In this document: one piece after another, positions 8,040 to 14,931 of the stretch
How positions within the stretch are numbered: position 1 is the stretch's first letter
Layout: each line of letters opens with the position of its first letter
Origin: CAZKCK01 sp964552325
Lineage (GTDB): Bacteria; Bacteroidota; Bacteroidia; Bacteroidales; TTA-H9
Length of the DNA stretch: 25,373 nt
Reading direction: 5' to 3'
NCBI GenBank assembly: GCA_964552325.1
Contig: CAZKHA010000038.1
Span: 1-25,373, forward strand
Made by a program: the position numbers and the translations under genes
The notes under the pieces: model-generated
What the model was told of the DNA's origin: nothing
The model's database searches: none
Seen by the model: the letters and a program-made list of their open reading frames with translations, nothing else

Positions 8040-8676
8040 GATATTAATAGCCGATGACCATAAACTTATGGCCGATGGCATTACAAATGCCCTTGATGGA
8101 GCGTCCGGAATCGAAATTGTATCCGCAGTTTACAATGGATTACAGGTGCTTGAAGTGCTGGCTAAAACTCAGGTTGACCTTATTTTGCTGGATATTGATA
8201 TGCCTGTAATGAATGGGATTGACTGTGCAAAGGAAGTTCAAAGGAGTTTCCCTGCCGTTAAGATCGGCATTTTAACCATGCATTATGAAAGATCTCTTAT
8301 CACAAGTTTTATCGAAATGGGTGTAAAAGGGTATATGCTTAAAACCATCCATAAGGAAGAACTAGTATATGCTATTAACCTGATTTGCAGTGGTGGAGAG
8401 TACTTTACAGCCGATGTTACCAAATCGCTCTTGAGCAATGAACCACAGGTACAACCTGTAAAGATGCAAATTGACGAAAACATAGTACTTACGGCGAGAG
8501 AGAAAGACATCATTCGGCTGATTGCTTCAGGCCTAACCAATAAACAGATAGGCGATAAATTATTTATTAGTTCCCGTACTGCCGATGTGCATCGTACCAA
8601 TATCATGAAAAAAATTAACGTTCACAATGTGGCAGGTCTTGTCAGGTTTGCTTTTGAACATGGGCTTATGGAATAA
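8032..8676 (+). CDS. NarL/FixJ-family response regulator
   Basis: 214 residues starting at the ATG at 8032, which overlaps the kinase stop by 8 bp (ATGTATAG). An upstream in-frame start at 7975 would lie deep in the kinase gene and add 19 residues before the first receiver strand. The receiver (1-120) has every key residue: the acidic pair D8-D9, phosphoacceptor D54 in LILLDIDMP, T82, and K104 in YMLKT. A LuxR-type helix-turn-helix occupies about 150-210 (LTAREKDIIRLIASGLTNKQ, then SSRTADVHRTNI). It is the cognate partner of the TPR kinase. The secreted-protein gene immediately downstream has its own promoter and is one possible target, though nothing in the sequence shows this. Confidence 0.93.
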   Translation: MYRILIADDHKLMADGITNALDGASGIEIVSAVYNGLQVLEVLAKTQVDLILLDIDMPVMNGIDCAKEVQRSFPAVKIGILTMHYERSLITSFIEMGVKGYMLKTIHKEELVYAINLICSGGEYFTADVTKSLLSNEPQVQPVKMQIDENIVLTAREKDIIRLIASGLTNKQIGDKLFISSRTADVHRTNIMKKINVHNVAGLVRFAFEHGLME

Positions 8677-8740
8677 AAATACGGTAATCACCTTAGGTAT
8701 TTACATAAAACCCTCTATTTCACCCTTAGTTTTTCGTGTA

Positions 8741-8748
8741 TAAATTTG
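8741..8748 (+). promoter_or_regulatory. -7 promoter element of the T9SS cargo gene
   Basis: TAAATTTG is an exact TAnnTTTG match 40 bp before the ATG at 8789. A CGGAGA purine stretch at 8776-8781 is a possible ribosome binding site. Confidence 0.6.
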
Positions 8749-8788
8749 CCGTGTTAAATAAATTAATTAACAATACGGAGAATCAAAC

Positions 8789-10075
8789 ATGAAAAAAAAA
8801 TTACTTTTATTTATTGCTTTATTCAGTGCTACCACATTATTTGCACAATGGACCCTTGTAAACAACGGATTAAGCAATTTCCCGCCCACAACGCTCAGCA
8901 CCTACGGCGATACAATTGCCCTTGGCACCTTTGGCGGTGGCATTTTTAAAACACTTGATAATGGCGAAAGCTGGATTGACATTACTGGTGACCTTGGAAA
9001 CAAATTTGTAAATAGCCTTGTGACCGGCTGGAACGGACCAGGCTGGCTGTTTGTTTCAACCAAGGGAGGCCCCTATTTTTCGATGGACCAAGTGACGTAT
9101 GAAAATTGCACTTCAACCGGATTAACTACTACCGATGTTACTTTTTTCTCGTCAGGGGAAGATCAGATTTCGGATGATTTTATGATTGGAACAAATGGCG
9201 GTGGCATGTTCAGCTCTGGTGATTACAATGGCCCTTGGACGCCTTTTAACACAGGACTTTCAGGCAATGGATTAATTGTTAATGACTTCTATCATTATGA
9301 TGACAACAATGTAAACTTTTTTGCCTTGGCCTCAGATAACGGGGTGTATCTTGCCACAGATGTTAACCCAACCTGGGTGGCAAAAAGCAATGGCCTAACT
9401 GGTGATGCCCTTTCTGTTCAAGGTATTGCCGGGCTTGGTACAGCGCTATTAATTGCCACTAAGGCTGGCTTATACATAACAACTGATTTGTGTGAAACCT
9501 GGACTCCCTTACTACCCAATGAAGTACTAAAGGGGGTAACCATCGTAAACTCCCCACTTTCGGCAACCGGATTTTTTATGTTTACGTATGGCGAAAATGG
9601 GTTCTATTCAGAAGATTTTATGAACTGGACACCCATCGACATGGGCGGTGTTCCTGCTGGTGCAACAATTAATTGTATGACGGCAAATTCAACGCATTTG
9701 TATATTGGCGTTGAAACTGCAAAAAAATCTACTGCCATAACAAATGGGGGTTTGTATAACAAACCAATTAGTCAGGTAGTTGGGTTGTTTGAAATCGGTG
9801 CACAGGAACCAGCAGGACGGCTTAGTCAAAATTTCCCAAATCCATTTAAGCAGCTTACACAGCTAACTTATACCTTAGAAAACCGAGCAAACGTGTGCAT
9901 TAAAGTCAGCGACCTCTGCGGAAGGGAAGTTCAATCGTATGTTAATTCAAAGCAAGACAAAGGTAAGCACACACTTATGATTGATGCAGGAACCCTAAAC
10001 AATGGTATCTACTATTACACCTTGCTCATTAATGAGATACAGGTTGAGAGCAAACGAATGTTAATTGCGAAGTAA
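8789..10075 (+). CDS. Secreted Asp-box (sortilin/BNR-like) protein with T9SS type A sorting domain
   Basis: 428 residues. The signal peptide (1-20) ends in TLFAQ. Residues about 21-340 consist of repeats of beta-propeller type: a good Asp box TLDNGESW lies at 55-62, with weaker copies around ITTDLCETW and LATDVNPTW and recurring GGGIF, GGGMF and KAGLYI strands. The final 85 or so residues are a typical T9SS C-terminal sorting domain, starting LSQNFPNPF and continuing through VSDLCGREV to GIYYYTLLI and a basic end. The protein should cross the inner membrane by Sec and the outer membrane by T9SS, and be released or anchored at the surface. Its target is unknown. It is monocistronic, bounded by its own -7 element and a strong hairpin terminator. 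Confidence 0.88.
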   Translation: MKKKLLLFIALFSATTLFAQWTLVNNGLSNFPPTTLSTYGDTIALGTFGGGIFKTLDNGESWIDITGDLGNKFVNSLVTGWNGPGWLFVSTKGGPYFSMDQVTYENCTSTGLTTTDVTFFSSGEDQISDDFMIGTNGGGMFSSGDYNGPWTPFNTGLSGNGLIVNDFYHYDDNNVNFFALASDNGVYLATDVNPTWVAKSNGLTGDALSVQGIAGLGTALLIATKAGLYITTDLCETWTPLLPNEVLKGVTIVNSPLSATGFFMFTYGENGFYSEDFMNWTPIDMGGVPAGATINCMTANSTHLYIGVETAKKSTAITNGGLYNKPISQVVGLFEIGAQEPAGRLSQNFPNPFKQLTQLTYTLENRANVCIKVSDLCGREVQSYVNSKQDKGKHTLMIDAGTLNNGIYYYTLLINEIQVESKRMLIAK

Positions 10076-10085
10076 ACTGGCTTTG

Positions 10086-10125
10086 GCACGAATGCACAGT
10101 GATGTAAAAGGCTGTGCATTTGTGC
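10086..10125 (+). terminator. Rho-independent terminator after the T9SS cargo gene
   Basis: GCACGAATGCACAG (10086-10099) pairs with CTGTGCATTTGTGC (10112-10125) over 14 positions with a single G-U pair. The loop is 12 nt and a short T-rich tail (TTTCT) follows. It begins 10 bp after the stop codon. Confidence 0.85.
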
Positions 10126-10347
10126 TTTCTAACTACCTTTAAACGGCAGTTAACAATAGGTGCTTTCTGCCAGAACAGATTCAATTATGAGGGGCATCAC
10201 CCTGAGCTCGAAGCATTTGATTGCATACAATACCATTCTATTGCATGCCGCAATTTTTGCAGCTTGAGCCTACAAGCCGCTAGTTTGCAACAAGCTAAAC
10301 AATATGCATTGAACAGTTGTTTAGAACCCAATCAAGCCAATGCACCT

Positions 10348-10803
10348 ATGACGTCACAAGCAGCCACCCCAATCGAATACCTTGAACAACTTCCTGAGGA
10401 GCGTAAGGAAGCCTTTAACATGCTTCGCCTTGCACTAACGCAAAACCTGCCCGAAGGCTTTGAAGAGGTAATGCAGTATGGTATGATTAGCTATGTTGTG
10501 CCTCATACCTTGTATCCTGCTGGCTACCATTGCGACCCTAAGACGCCTTTGCCCTTTATGGCCCTGGCTTCCCAAAAAAACCATATCGCCATCTACCATA
10601 TGGGTCTGTATATGAGCCAAGAACTTATGGATTGGTTTACCACCGAATTCGCAAAGCACACTAACACAAAGCTTGACATTGGGAAAAGTTGTATCAGGTT
10701 TAAGAAGCCAGCCGAGATTCCATATAGGTTAATTGGTGAACTTGCCAGCAAAATAACCGTTGAACATTGGATTGCGAAATACGAAAGCGCACTTAAGAAG
10801 TAA
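10348..10803 (+). CDS. DUF1801-family protein
   Basis: 151 residues. The frame is open from 10114, but that upstream stretch overlaps the preceding terminator hairpin and codes for a cysteine-rich, non-family-like sequence. The ATG at 10348 gives a normal N-terminus, TPIEYLEQLPEERKEAF. Features typical of the YdhG/DUF1801 family are EVMQYGMISYVVPH, the hydrophobic MALASQKNHIAIYHMGLY block and KSCIRFKKPAEIP with a C-terminal helix. The protein is small, soluble and without signal peptide. The biochemical role of the family is not established; some members are annotated as iron-chaperone or frataxin-like, without firm proof. No exact TAnnTTTG box was found close upstream; TACCTTTA at 10134-10141 is a one-base miss, but 206 bp away. 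Confidence 0.8.
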   Translation: MTSQAATPIEYLEQLPEERKEAFNMLRLALTQNLPEGFEEVMQYGMISYVVPHTLYPAGYHCDPKTPLPFMALASQKNHIAIYHMGLYMSQELMDWFTTEFAKHTNTKLDIGKSCIRFKKPAEIPYRLIGELASKITVEHWIAKYESALKK

Positions 10804-11086
10804 AGATTACAAACCTACTTGCAATAGGTTACAACAGCAAGGCATTATAGCACGCAAGGCTTCAACTTGCCTAAAAATCAAACAATTGATACAGTACTGT
10901 AACGTAAATTGTCCGTCTTATACACGGCTTAATTCGGCGAAAAATGCGAGCTTTTTAGCCGTGTTTGAGGGGAAATGGCCGGTGATAAATTGCTGCTTGC
11001 ATATGCAGGATTAGTTTACATGGCCTACAAATACTAGAATAGTTGAAAATGCCCTTTGCTAACTCGCTCAACACAATTTGATGCAG

Positions 11087-11168
11087 AAACCGCGTGAGGG
11101 ATAGTAGCGGAAAGCCCGGAGCGCAGCGAGGACTTGCAGCGATAGCCCGACCCACAGGGGCACGCCCA
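11087..11168. repeat. GC-rich intergenic element of a dispersed Bacteroidota repeat type
   Basis: The segment is sharply GC-rich within AT-rich surroundings. It contains GAGGGATAGTAGCGG, AAGCCCGGAGCGCAGCGAGG, ACTTGCAGCGATAGCCCG and ACCCACAGGGGCACGCCC. Internally AGCGgaAAGCCCG and AGCGaTAGCCCG are imperfect direct repeats, and GCAGCGA occurs twice 13 bp apart. From memory, very similar strings recur between genes in many Bacteroidota genomes and create spurious hypothetical ORFs. Only one copy lies in this window, so its dispersed nature cannot be shown here. Function unknown. Confidence 0.6.
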
Positions 11169-11287
11169 AACAATGAAACAGAAAACGTAGAACTATCAGC
11201 ATAGCAGCGTTTAGAAAATGAAAGAAATGCACAGATTTAAGGCACAAGCCATCGATAATTGACTGAGAATGATATAAAATTTGCCGA

Positions 11288-11295
11288 TACATTTG
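11288..11295 (+). promoter_or_regulatory. -7 promoter element of the ECF sigma operon
   Basis: TACATTTG is an exact TAnnTTTG match. A TTG at 11259-11261 lies 26 bp upstream, slightly beyond the usual spacing. The leader to the ATG at 11406 would be about 105 nt. Confidence 0.5.
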
Positions 11296-11405
11296 TTTTT
11301 TTGTTCGGTTTATGTGATTTTAGCCACCTACAAGCGAATATAGTTGTAGATGATTTTTAACAGAATTCGTCGAAATCAGCTTTTATAATTGAATTATAGT
11401 ACTTT

Positions 11406-11906
11406 ATGACTCCACAAGAAACGATCCTTGCATTTACCAAACACACCGAAGCTACCAAAGGCATCGTGTTTAAGGTGGCTGCGCTGTATTGTACCAACCC
11501 TGAGGATAGAAAAGATCTGGTTCAGGAAATTATGATACAACTGTGGAAGTCGTACCACAGGTACAGTGTCCTAGGCAGTTACGCAACTTGGGTTTACCGC
11601 ATAGCTTTTAATGTTGCCATATCCTATAAACGTAAATCGGTGCGCCAAATCCAACCCGAAAGCATTGAGGTTGAACAATTGCTTGGGCTTACTGAATCGG
11701 GAAACGAAGCACTTGAAGAACAGCTTCGTTTTTTGCAACATTGCATTGCTGGCTTACCCGATATTGATAAAGCCCTGATTATGCTTTATCTGGATGAAAA
11801 AAACCATAAGGAAATTGCTGAAATTATGGGGCTAACGCTTACCAATGTGGGCACTCGCATATCAAGGATTAAAGCCAAACTAAAGCAGCTATTTTTTGAA
11901 ATTTAA
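11406..11906 (+). CDS. ECF-type RNA polymerase sigma factor
   Basis: 166 residues, the usual size of a group 4 (extracytoplasmic function) sigma-70 factor. Region 2 covers about 20-80, with DRKDLVQEIMIQLWKSY (34-50) contacting core polymerase and TWVYRIAFNVAISYKRK (61-77) for -10 recognition. A linker (80-105) leads to region 4 (about 112-162), which contains LPDIDKALIMLYLDEKNHKE and the recognition helix TNVGTRISRIKAKLK. The factor would direct polymerase to a private promoter set after release from an anti-sigma factor. The gene 11 bp downstream codes for a membrane protein that may hold it. No SusCD or FecR-like gene is nearby, so this is not the classical polysaccharide or iron-uptake arrangement. 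Confidence 0.92.
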   Translation: MTPQETILAFTKHTEATKGIVFKVAALYCTNPEDRKDLVQEIMIQLWKSYHRYSVLGSYATWVYRIAFNVAISYKRKSVRQIQPESIEVEQLLGLTESGNEALEEQLRFLQHCIAGLPDIDKALIMLYLDEKNHKEIAEIMGLTLTNVGTRISRIKAKLKQLFFEI

Positions 11907-11917
11907 ACCTCTTAAAC

Positions 11918-12574
11918 ATGGAACAGAAAAACCTAAAAGCCACTTGGAAACAAATGAATAACACACTGGAATCCAGCTTAAAACTTAATAACACCTTGCT
12001 TATTGATGTTGCAAGGCTCAAAATAAAAGCGCATCTCAACAGCATGAAACCCATAAAATGGTTTACCATTGCCATAGGTGTGTTATGGGTAGGATTTGTT
12101 GACACTGTTGTTTTGAATAGCTATGGTTTTGCCAGCCCGTTTTTTATTGCCTCGGCAATTGCTCAATCGCTTATAACCAAAATTGCCATTGGCCTGTATG
12201 TTTATCAGTTGGTGCTTTTGAGGGCTACCGATTTTTCGGCACCCATTCTCAATACCCAACTCAGGATTCTCAAAATCAAAACTTCTTCACTCTGGGTAAG
12301 CCGAATCCTCTTCTTACAGCTACCCTTTTGGACTACCTTCTACCTGAATAAAAACATATTGGCCAATAATTCGGGTTTACTGCTATTTGTACAGATTTTG
12401 GCAACACTCGCATTTACAGCTGCTTCAATATGGCTGTTTGTGAACATACGCCCAAGCAATTATCACAAAAAATGGTTTAAGATGCTTTTTAATGGCTCTG
12501 AATGGACCCCGCTTATTGAATCGCTACGTATATTGGACGAACTCAAACAAAATAAACTAGTTCTTAAAAATTGA
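11918..12574 (+). CDS. Four-helix membrane protein, putative anti-sigma factor
   Basis: 218 residues, family not recognised. A hydrophilic, probably cytoplasmic N-terminal segment (1-45; KATWKQMNNTLESSLKLNN) precedes about four membrane helices (47-67, 72-101, 124-144, 152-176) and a cytoplasmic tail (about 178-218) ending in charged helices. It follows the ECF sigma gene by 11 bp and is surely co-transcribed. ECF sigma genes are usually followed by their membrane anti-sigma factor, and an N-terminal sigma-binding helix before the first membrane segment would fit. No zinc-binding HxxxCxxC motif or FecR domain is present. The anti-sigma role rests on position only; it could equally be a membrane protein with another function. 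Confidence 0.8.
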   Translation: MEQKNLKATWKQMNNTLESSLKLNNTLLIDVARLKIKAHLNSMKPIKWFTIAIGVLWVGFVDTVVLNSYGFASPFFIASAIAQSLITKIAIGLYVYQLVLLRATDFSAPILNTQLRILKIKTSSLWVSRILFLQLPFWTTFYLNKNILANNSGLLLFVQILATLAFTAASIWLFVNIRPSNYHKKWFKMLFNGSEWTPLIESLRILDELKQNKLVLKN

Positions 12575-12619
12575 TTTTCAATGCCATAAAATAGAAATTC
12601 GCTGTCTTAAATCAATTTT
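12567..12619 (+). terminator. AT-rich inverted repeat at the end of the sigma operon
   Basis: AAAATTGATTT (12567-12577, overlapping the stop codon) and AAATCAATTTT (12609-12619) are perfect complements over 11 bp with a 31-nt loop. The stem is weak and the loop long, so termination is only a possibility. Confidence 0.3.
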
Positions 12620-12887
12620 ATAAAACTAAATATTTACGAGTACTTTTAGGTAAATCCGCACAAATCGGTGTGACTTAATTCCGCGCAAACCTTCTTTATA
12701 TGATATTGATTATAATACACCAACCACGAACGCTGTTCGAAAAGTAATTCTTGCCAAACGGCGAATGAGCTATAGAAGAATAGCTAGTTTCTGCGGAAAA
12801 AGGGGAATTGCTCTAAGTTTTAAAATTCATGAATTTTTCTAATGATAAAATTCATGAATTAATCAGGCTAAAGAGTGGAGCCCTTAA
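12575..12887. other. 313-bp intergenic region between convergent genes
   Basis: No gene is visible. It contains half of the AT-rich inverted repeat above, a small stem AGCTAT/ATAGCT (12768-12785) and the duplicated palindromes at 12821-12860. Since both flanking genes end here, no promoter is expected. Confidence 0.6.
12821..12860. repeat. Two copies of a palindromic 15-mer, 25 bp apart
   Basis: TAAAATTCATGAATT occurs at 12821-12835 and again, unchanged, at 12846-12860. Each contains the perfect palindrome AATTCATGAATT; in the first copy the palindrome extends to 16 bp (12822-12837). The arrangement resembles paired operator sites, though it sits at the 3' ends of two convergent genes. Confidence 0.7.
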
Positions 12888-13814
12888 CTAACCAATAAAG
12901 GTTCCGATTGCCAATAACAAGTCAACGCTTAAAACGGTTATAACATTGTTTACCAAGGCAGGGATTAATTTCTCGGTGTTGCCATATTCTTTTATAGCAA
13001 TCAACGATGCCTTGGTTGCTATCGGGAGTGGAAGCAGCGCAATTAAAATCCATGGAGAAGCAAGGCCAACAAGTGGAAGAATGGCAACAATGGCAAAGCT
13101 TAAAATGAGCCCGCCCACATAAAAGCGTGCGGCTGCCTTCCGGCCCATTAATATTACCAAATGCCTACGACCGCCGGTTTTATCGGCTTCTACGTCGGGT
13201 AATTGGTTTATAAACAAAAGCAAAAATGTAAGGATACCTGGCGGAATTGATAGCCAAACAACCTCGGATGGAACCAGTTGCGATACTGATACTCCAGGGG
13301 TTGCTGTTAGGGCAATATAACTTCCAATTACCACGAGTGAACCTAGGGCCAAGCCCGAAAAAAACTCTCCCAGAGCAAATTTTGATAACAGTTTGGTGTA
13401 AGCTACTACCGAAAATGCTCCTATTAGTGCAATAATAAAGATAGTCCAATGTGAGGTTAAGCTAAAGTAAACACCTATTAAAATTGAAAGGAAAAGTGTT
13501 GCATACGCAACTGCTAAAACTTGATGTGGTGTGGTTAAGCCAGCCGTCAGCATTCCGGTTCCTCCACTAAATGGAGTTCGGTTCGTATTAAAGTCAATCT
13601 TGGTCCTAAAATCGGAATATTCGTTGAAAAGGTTAACTGAAATATGCGATGCTACAACACCTAAGAACAAGATTGCAACTTCCCACCAAGCAAATACGCG
13701 CAGTCCAGGAAGCTGAAGAGCGGCTGCCAGTCCAATTAAAACCAGCAACACAGCAAGCAAGAGAAAATTGGCCCTGATTTGAGCCATCCATATAGTAAAT
13801 TGATTTGTTGACAT
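12888..13814 (-). CDS. UbiA-family polyprenyltransferase (MenA-like)
   Basis: 308 residues from the ATG at 13814; the frame extends nine codons further to a TTG, but ATG is the likelier start. This is an integral membrane enzyme with about eight or nine hydrophobic segments. The two Asp-rich Mg-diphosphate motifs are visible: N64-E-Y-S-D68 with D74 (NEYSDFRTKID), and N203-Q-L-P-D207-V-E-A-D211. The block NRTPFSGGTGMLTAG (78-92) resembles MenA-like members. Such enzymes attach a polyprenyl chain to an aromatic or other acceptor; 1,4-dihydroxy-2-naphthoate (menaquinone synthesis) is the best guess, but the acceptor cannot be read from sequence. The gene lies 145 bp downstream of the mevalonate operon on the same strand with its own -7 element, so it may use the operon's products. 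Confidence 0.87.
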   Translation of the reverse strand: MSTNQFTIWMAQIRANFLLLAVLLVLIGLAAALQLPGLRVFAWWEVAILFLGVVASHISVNLFNEYSDFRTKIDFNTNRTPFSGGTGMLTAGLTTPHQVLAVAYATLFLSILIGVYFSLTSHWTIFIIALIGAFSVVAYTKLLSKFALGEFFSGLALGSLVVIGSYIALTATPGVSVSQLVPSEVVWLSIPPGILTFLLLFINQLPDVEADKTGGRRHLVILMGRKAAARFYVGGLILSFAIVAILPLVGLASPWILIALLPLPIATKASLIAIKEYGNTEKLIPALVNNVITVLSVDLLLAIGTFIG

Positions 13815-13877
13815 AGTATAAGAGGTTATAATAAATAACAAGCCCAGAAACTACTAGGCTATTGACATATAAACAAT

Positions 13878-13885
13878 CAAAGGTA
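13878..13885 (-). promoter_or_regulatory. -7 promoter element of the UbiA-family gene
   Basis: On the minus strand this is TACCTTTG, an exact TAnnTTTG match 63 bp before the ATG at 13814. It suggests the prenyltransferase can be transcribed independently of the mevalonate operon. Confidence 0.5.
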
Positions 13886-13959
13886 ATTTTTGCTGCAACA
13901 AAACAGTCATATCCAACAAAATTAGTTAATTGTCTAAGAAAAGGATGAGCTATATGCTG

Positions 13960-14931
13960 CTACTTTTTGTCATCGCTTTTGTAAACGGGTATAATGTCGA
14001 TACCCGCTGATTTAAGTTTAGCTGCAGCTCGTTCAAAATCACGTGTAAATCCTAGAATAAAACCACCACCGCCTGATCCACAAAGCTTTAAGTGGTAATC
14101 GCCAGATTGATTGCCTGCATCCCAAACATCCCTATAATTGGCAGGTATCATGGGTTGAAAATGCGTGGATTGAAACTGTGAGAGTAACTTAAGGTTGCAA
14201 AAAAAGCCTGACATATTACCCGAAATCAGGTCAGATATACAATGGTTGGTAAGCGGAATATAGGTATTTCGAACGGATGAGCTGAATACAGGTTCTTTGC
14301 AGCGTTCTAAAAATGATTCTACATAGGTAGCTGTTTTACCGGTCATTCCAGAATCTATCAAAAAAATTGCCCCGGGGCCTTCAAATTTATGGCGTGGTAT
14401 CCCTACCAAATTTATACTTTGCTGGTCAATCATATGCAGCGGAAATTGCAAGTATGAATTAAGGGGATCCAAACCAGAACTTTTGCCATGGAAGTATGAC
14501 TCAAGTGAGGCGAAAATCTCCTTTAATTGCATGATTTCAGAAGACAAGATCCTTGAATGGGATTGAATGGGGTTCAACGCATACCTTTGGTAAAGCGCGG
14601 CCACCAATGCGCCCGAACTTCCGATGCCATAGCCTTGTGGGATAGAAGATTCAAAGAAAATACCATTTTGGATATCGGCTTCCATTCTAGCAAGATCCAA
14701 AATATTGTTTGAATTGCCTTTGTTTTGATTCGCTTTTAAATGATGTAAATACTTGCCCAAATTGGCATTCGATTCGGTAGCATAATCCAAATCGGTGTAT
14801 TTATCATCATCCAAAAAACTCAGTTCCCCAATAAAATGGGTGTAAGGAATGGAAAGCACCTGTGAACCAAGTATGACACCATACTCTCCAAAAAGCATTA
14901 TCTTGGCGTAAAAATAACCGGGATTTTTCAT
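13960..14931 (-). CDS. mvaK1: Mevalonate kinase (GHMP family)
   Basis: 323 residues. It phosphorylates mevalonate with ATP to give 5-phosphomevalonate. Near the N-terminus KIMLFGEYGVI (10-20) is the substrate-binding motif of mevalonate kinases. The GHMP nucleotide loop is IPQGYGIGSSGA (97-108). The block YFHGKSSGLDPL (146-157) carries the likely catalytic D155, and LKLCGSGGGGFILG near the C-terminus is GHMP motif 3. The start codon overlaps the end of the decarboxylase gene (ATGA, 4 bp), so translation is coupled. It is the last gene of the four-gene mevalonate operon. Mevalonate kinase is the best fit among GHMP kinases because of the FGEYGVI and HGKSSGLD blocks. Confidence 0.88.
   Translation of the reverse strand: MKNPGYFYAKIMLFGEYGVILGSQVLSIPYTHFIGELSFLDDDKYTDLDYATESNANLGKYLHHLKANQNKGNSNNILDLARMEADIQNGIFFESSIPQGYGIGSSGALVAALYQRYALNPIQSHSRILSSEIMQLKEIFASLESYFHGKSSGLDPLNSYLQFPLHMIDQQSINLVGIPRHKFEGPGAIFLIDSGMTGKTATYVESFLERCKEPVFSSSVRNTYIPLTNHCISDLISGNMSGFFCNLKLLSQFQSTHFQPMIPANYRDVWDAGNQSGDYHLKLCGSGGGGFILGFTRDFERAAAKLKSAGIDIIPVYKSDDKK

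Larger units (their letters stand above)
10804..11405. other. 602-bp non-coding stretch with hairpins and a GC-rich repeat element
   Basis: The open frames here overlap one another on both strands and resemble nothing. Visible structures are a 6-bp stem AACCTA/TAGGTT (10812-10830) just after the DUF1801 stop and a perfect 8-bp stem ACACGGCT/AGCCGTGT (10922-10929, 10957-10964) whose loop contains a nested AAAAA/TTTTT. Others are the palindrome TGCATATGCA (10998-11007), the GC-rich element at 11087-11168 and the -7 element of the sigma-factor gene at 11288-11295. Confidence 0.6.

Noticed and set aside
10114..10347. N-terminal extension of the DUF1801 gene
   Set aside because: It starts inside the right arm of a strong terminator hairpin and the encoded residues do not look like part of the family.
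10348..10356. TGACGTCA palindrome at the start of the DUF1801 gene
   Set aside because: It lies at the start codon as a single copy; a chance palindrome is the simpler explanation.
10760..11292. Small frames on both strands (10760-11014 plus; 10955-11173 and 11068-11292 minus)
   Set aside because: They overlap each other, and the minus-strand ones are generated by the GC-rich intergenic element; none resembles a protein family.
12727..12739. CGAAC-GCT-GTTCG, similar to an SOS (LexA) box
   Set aside because: The spacer is 3 bp instead of 4, and it is located between two convergent genes with no promoter to control.
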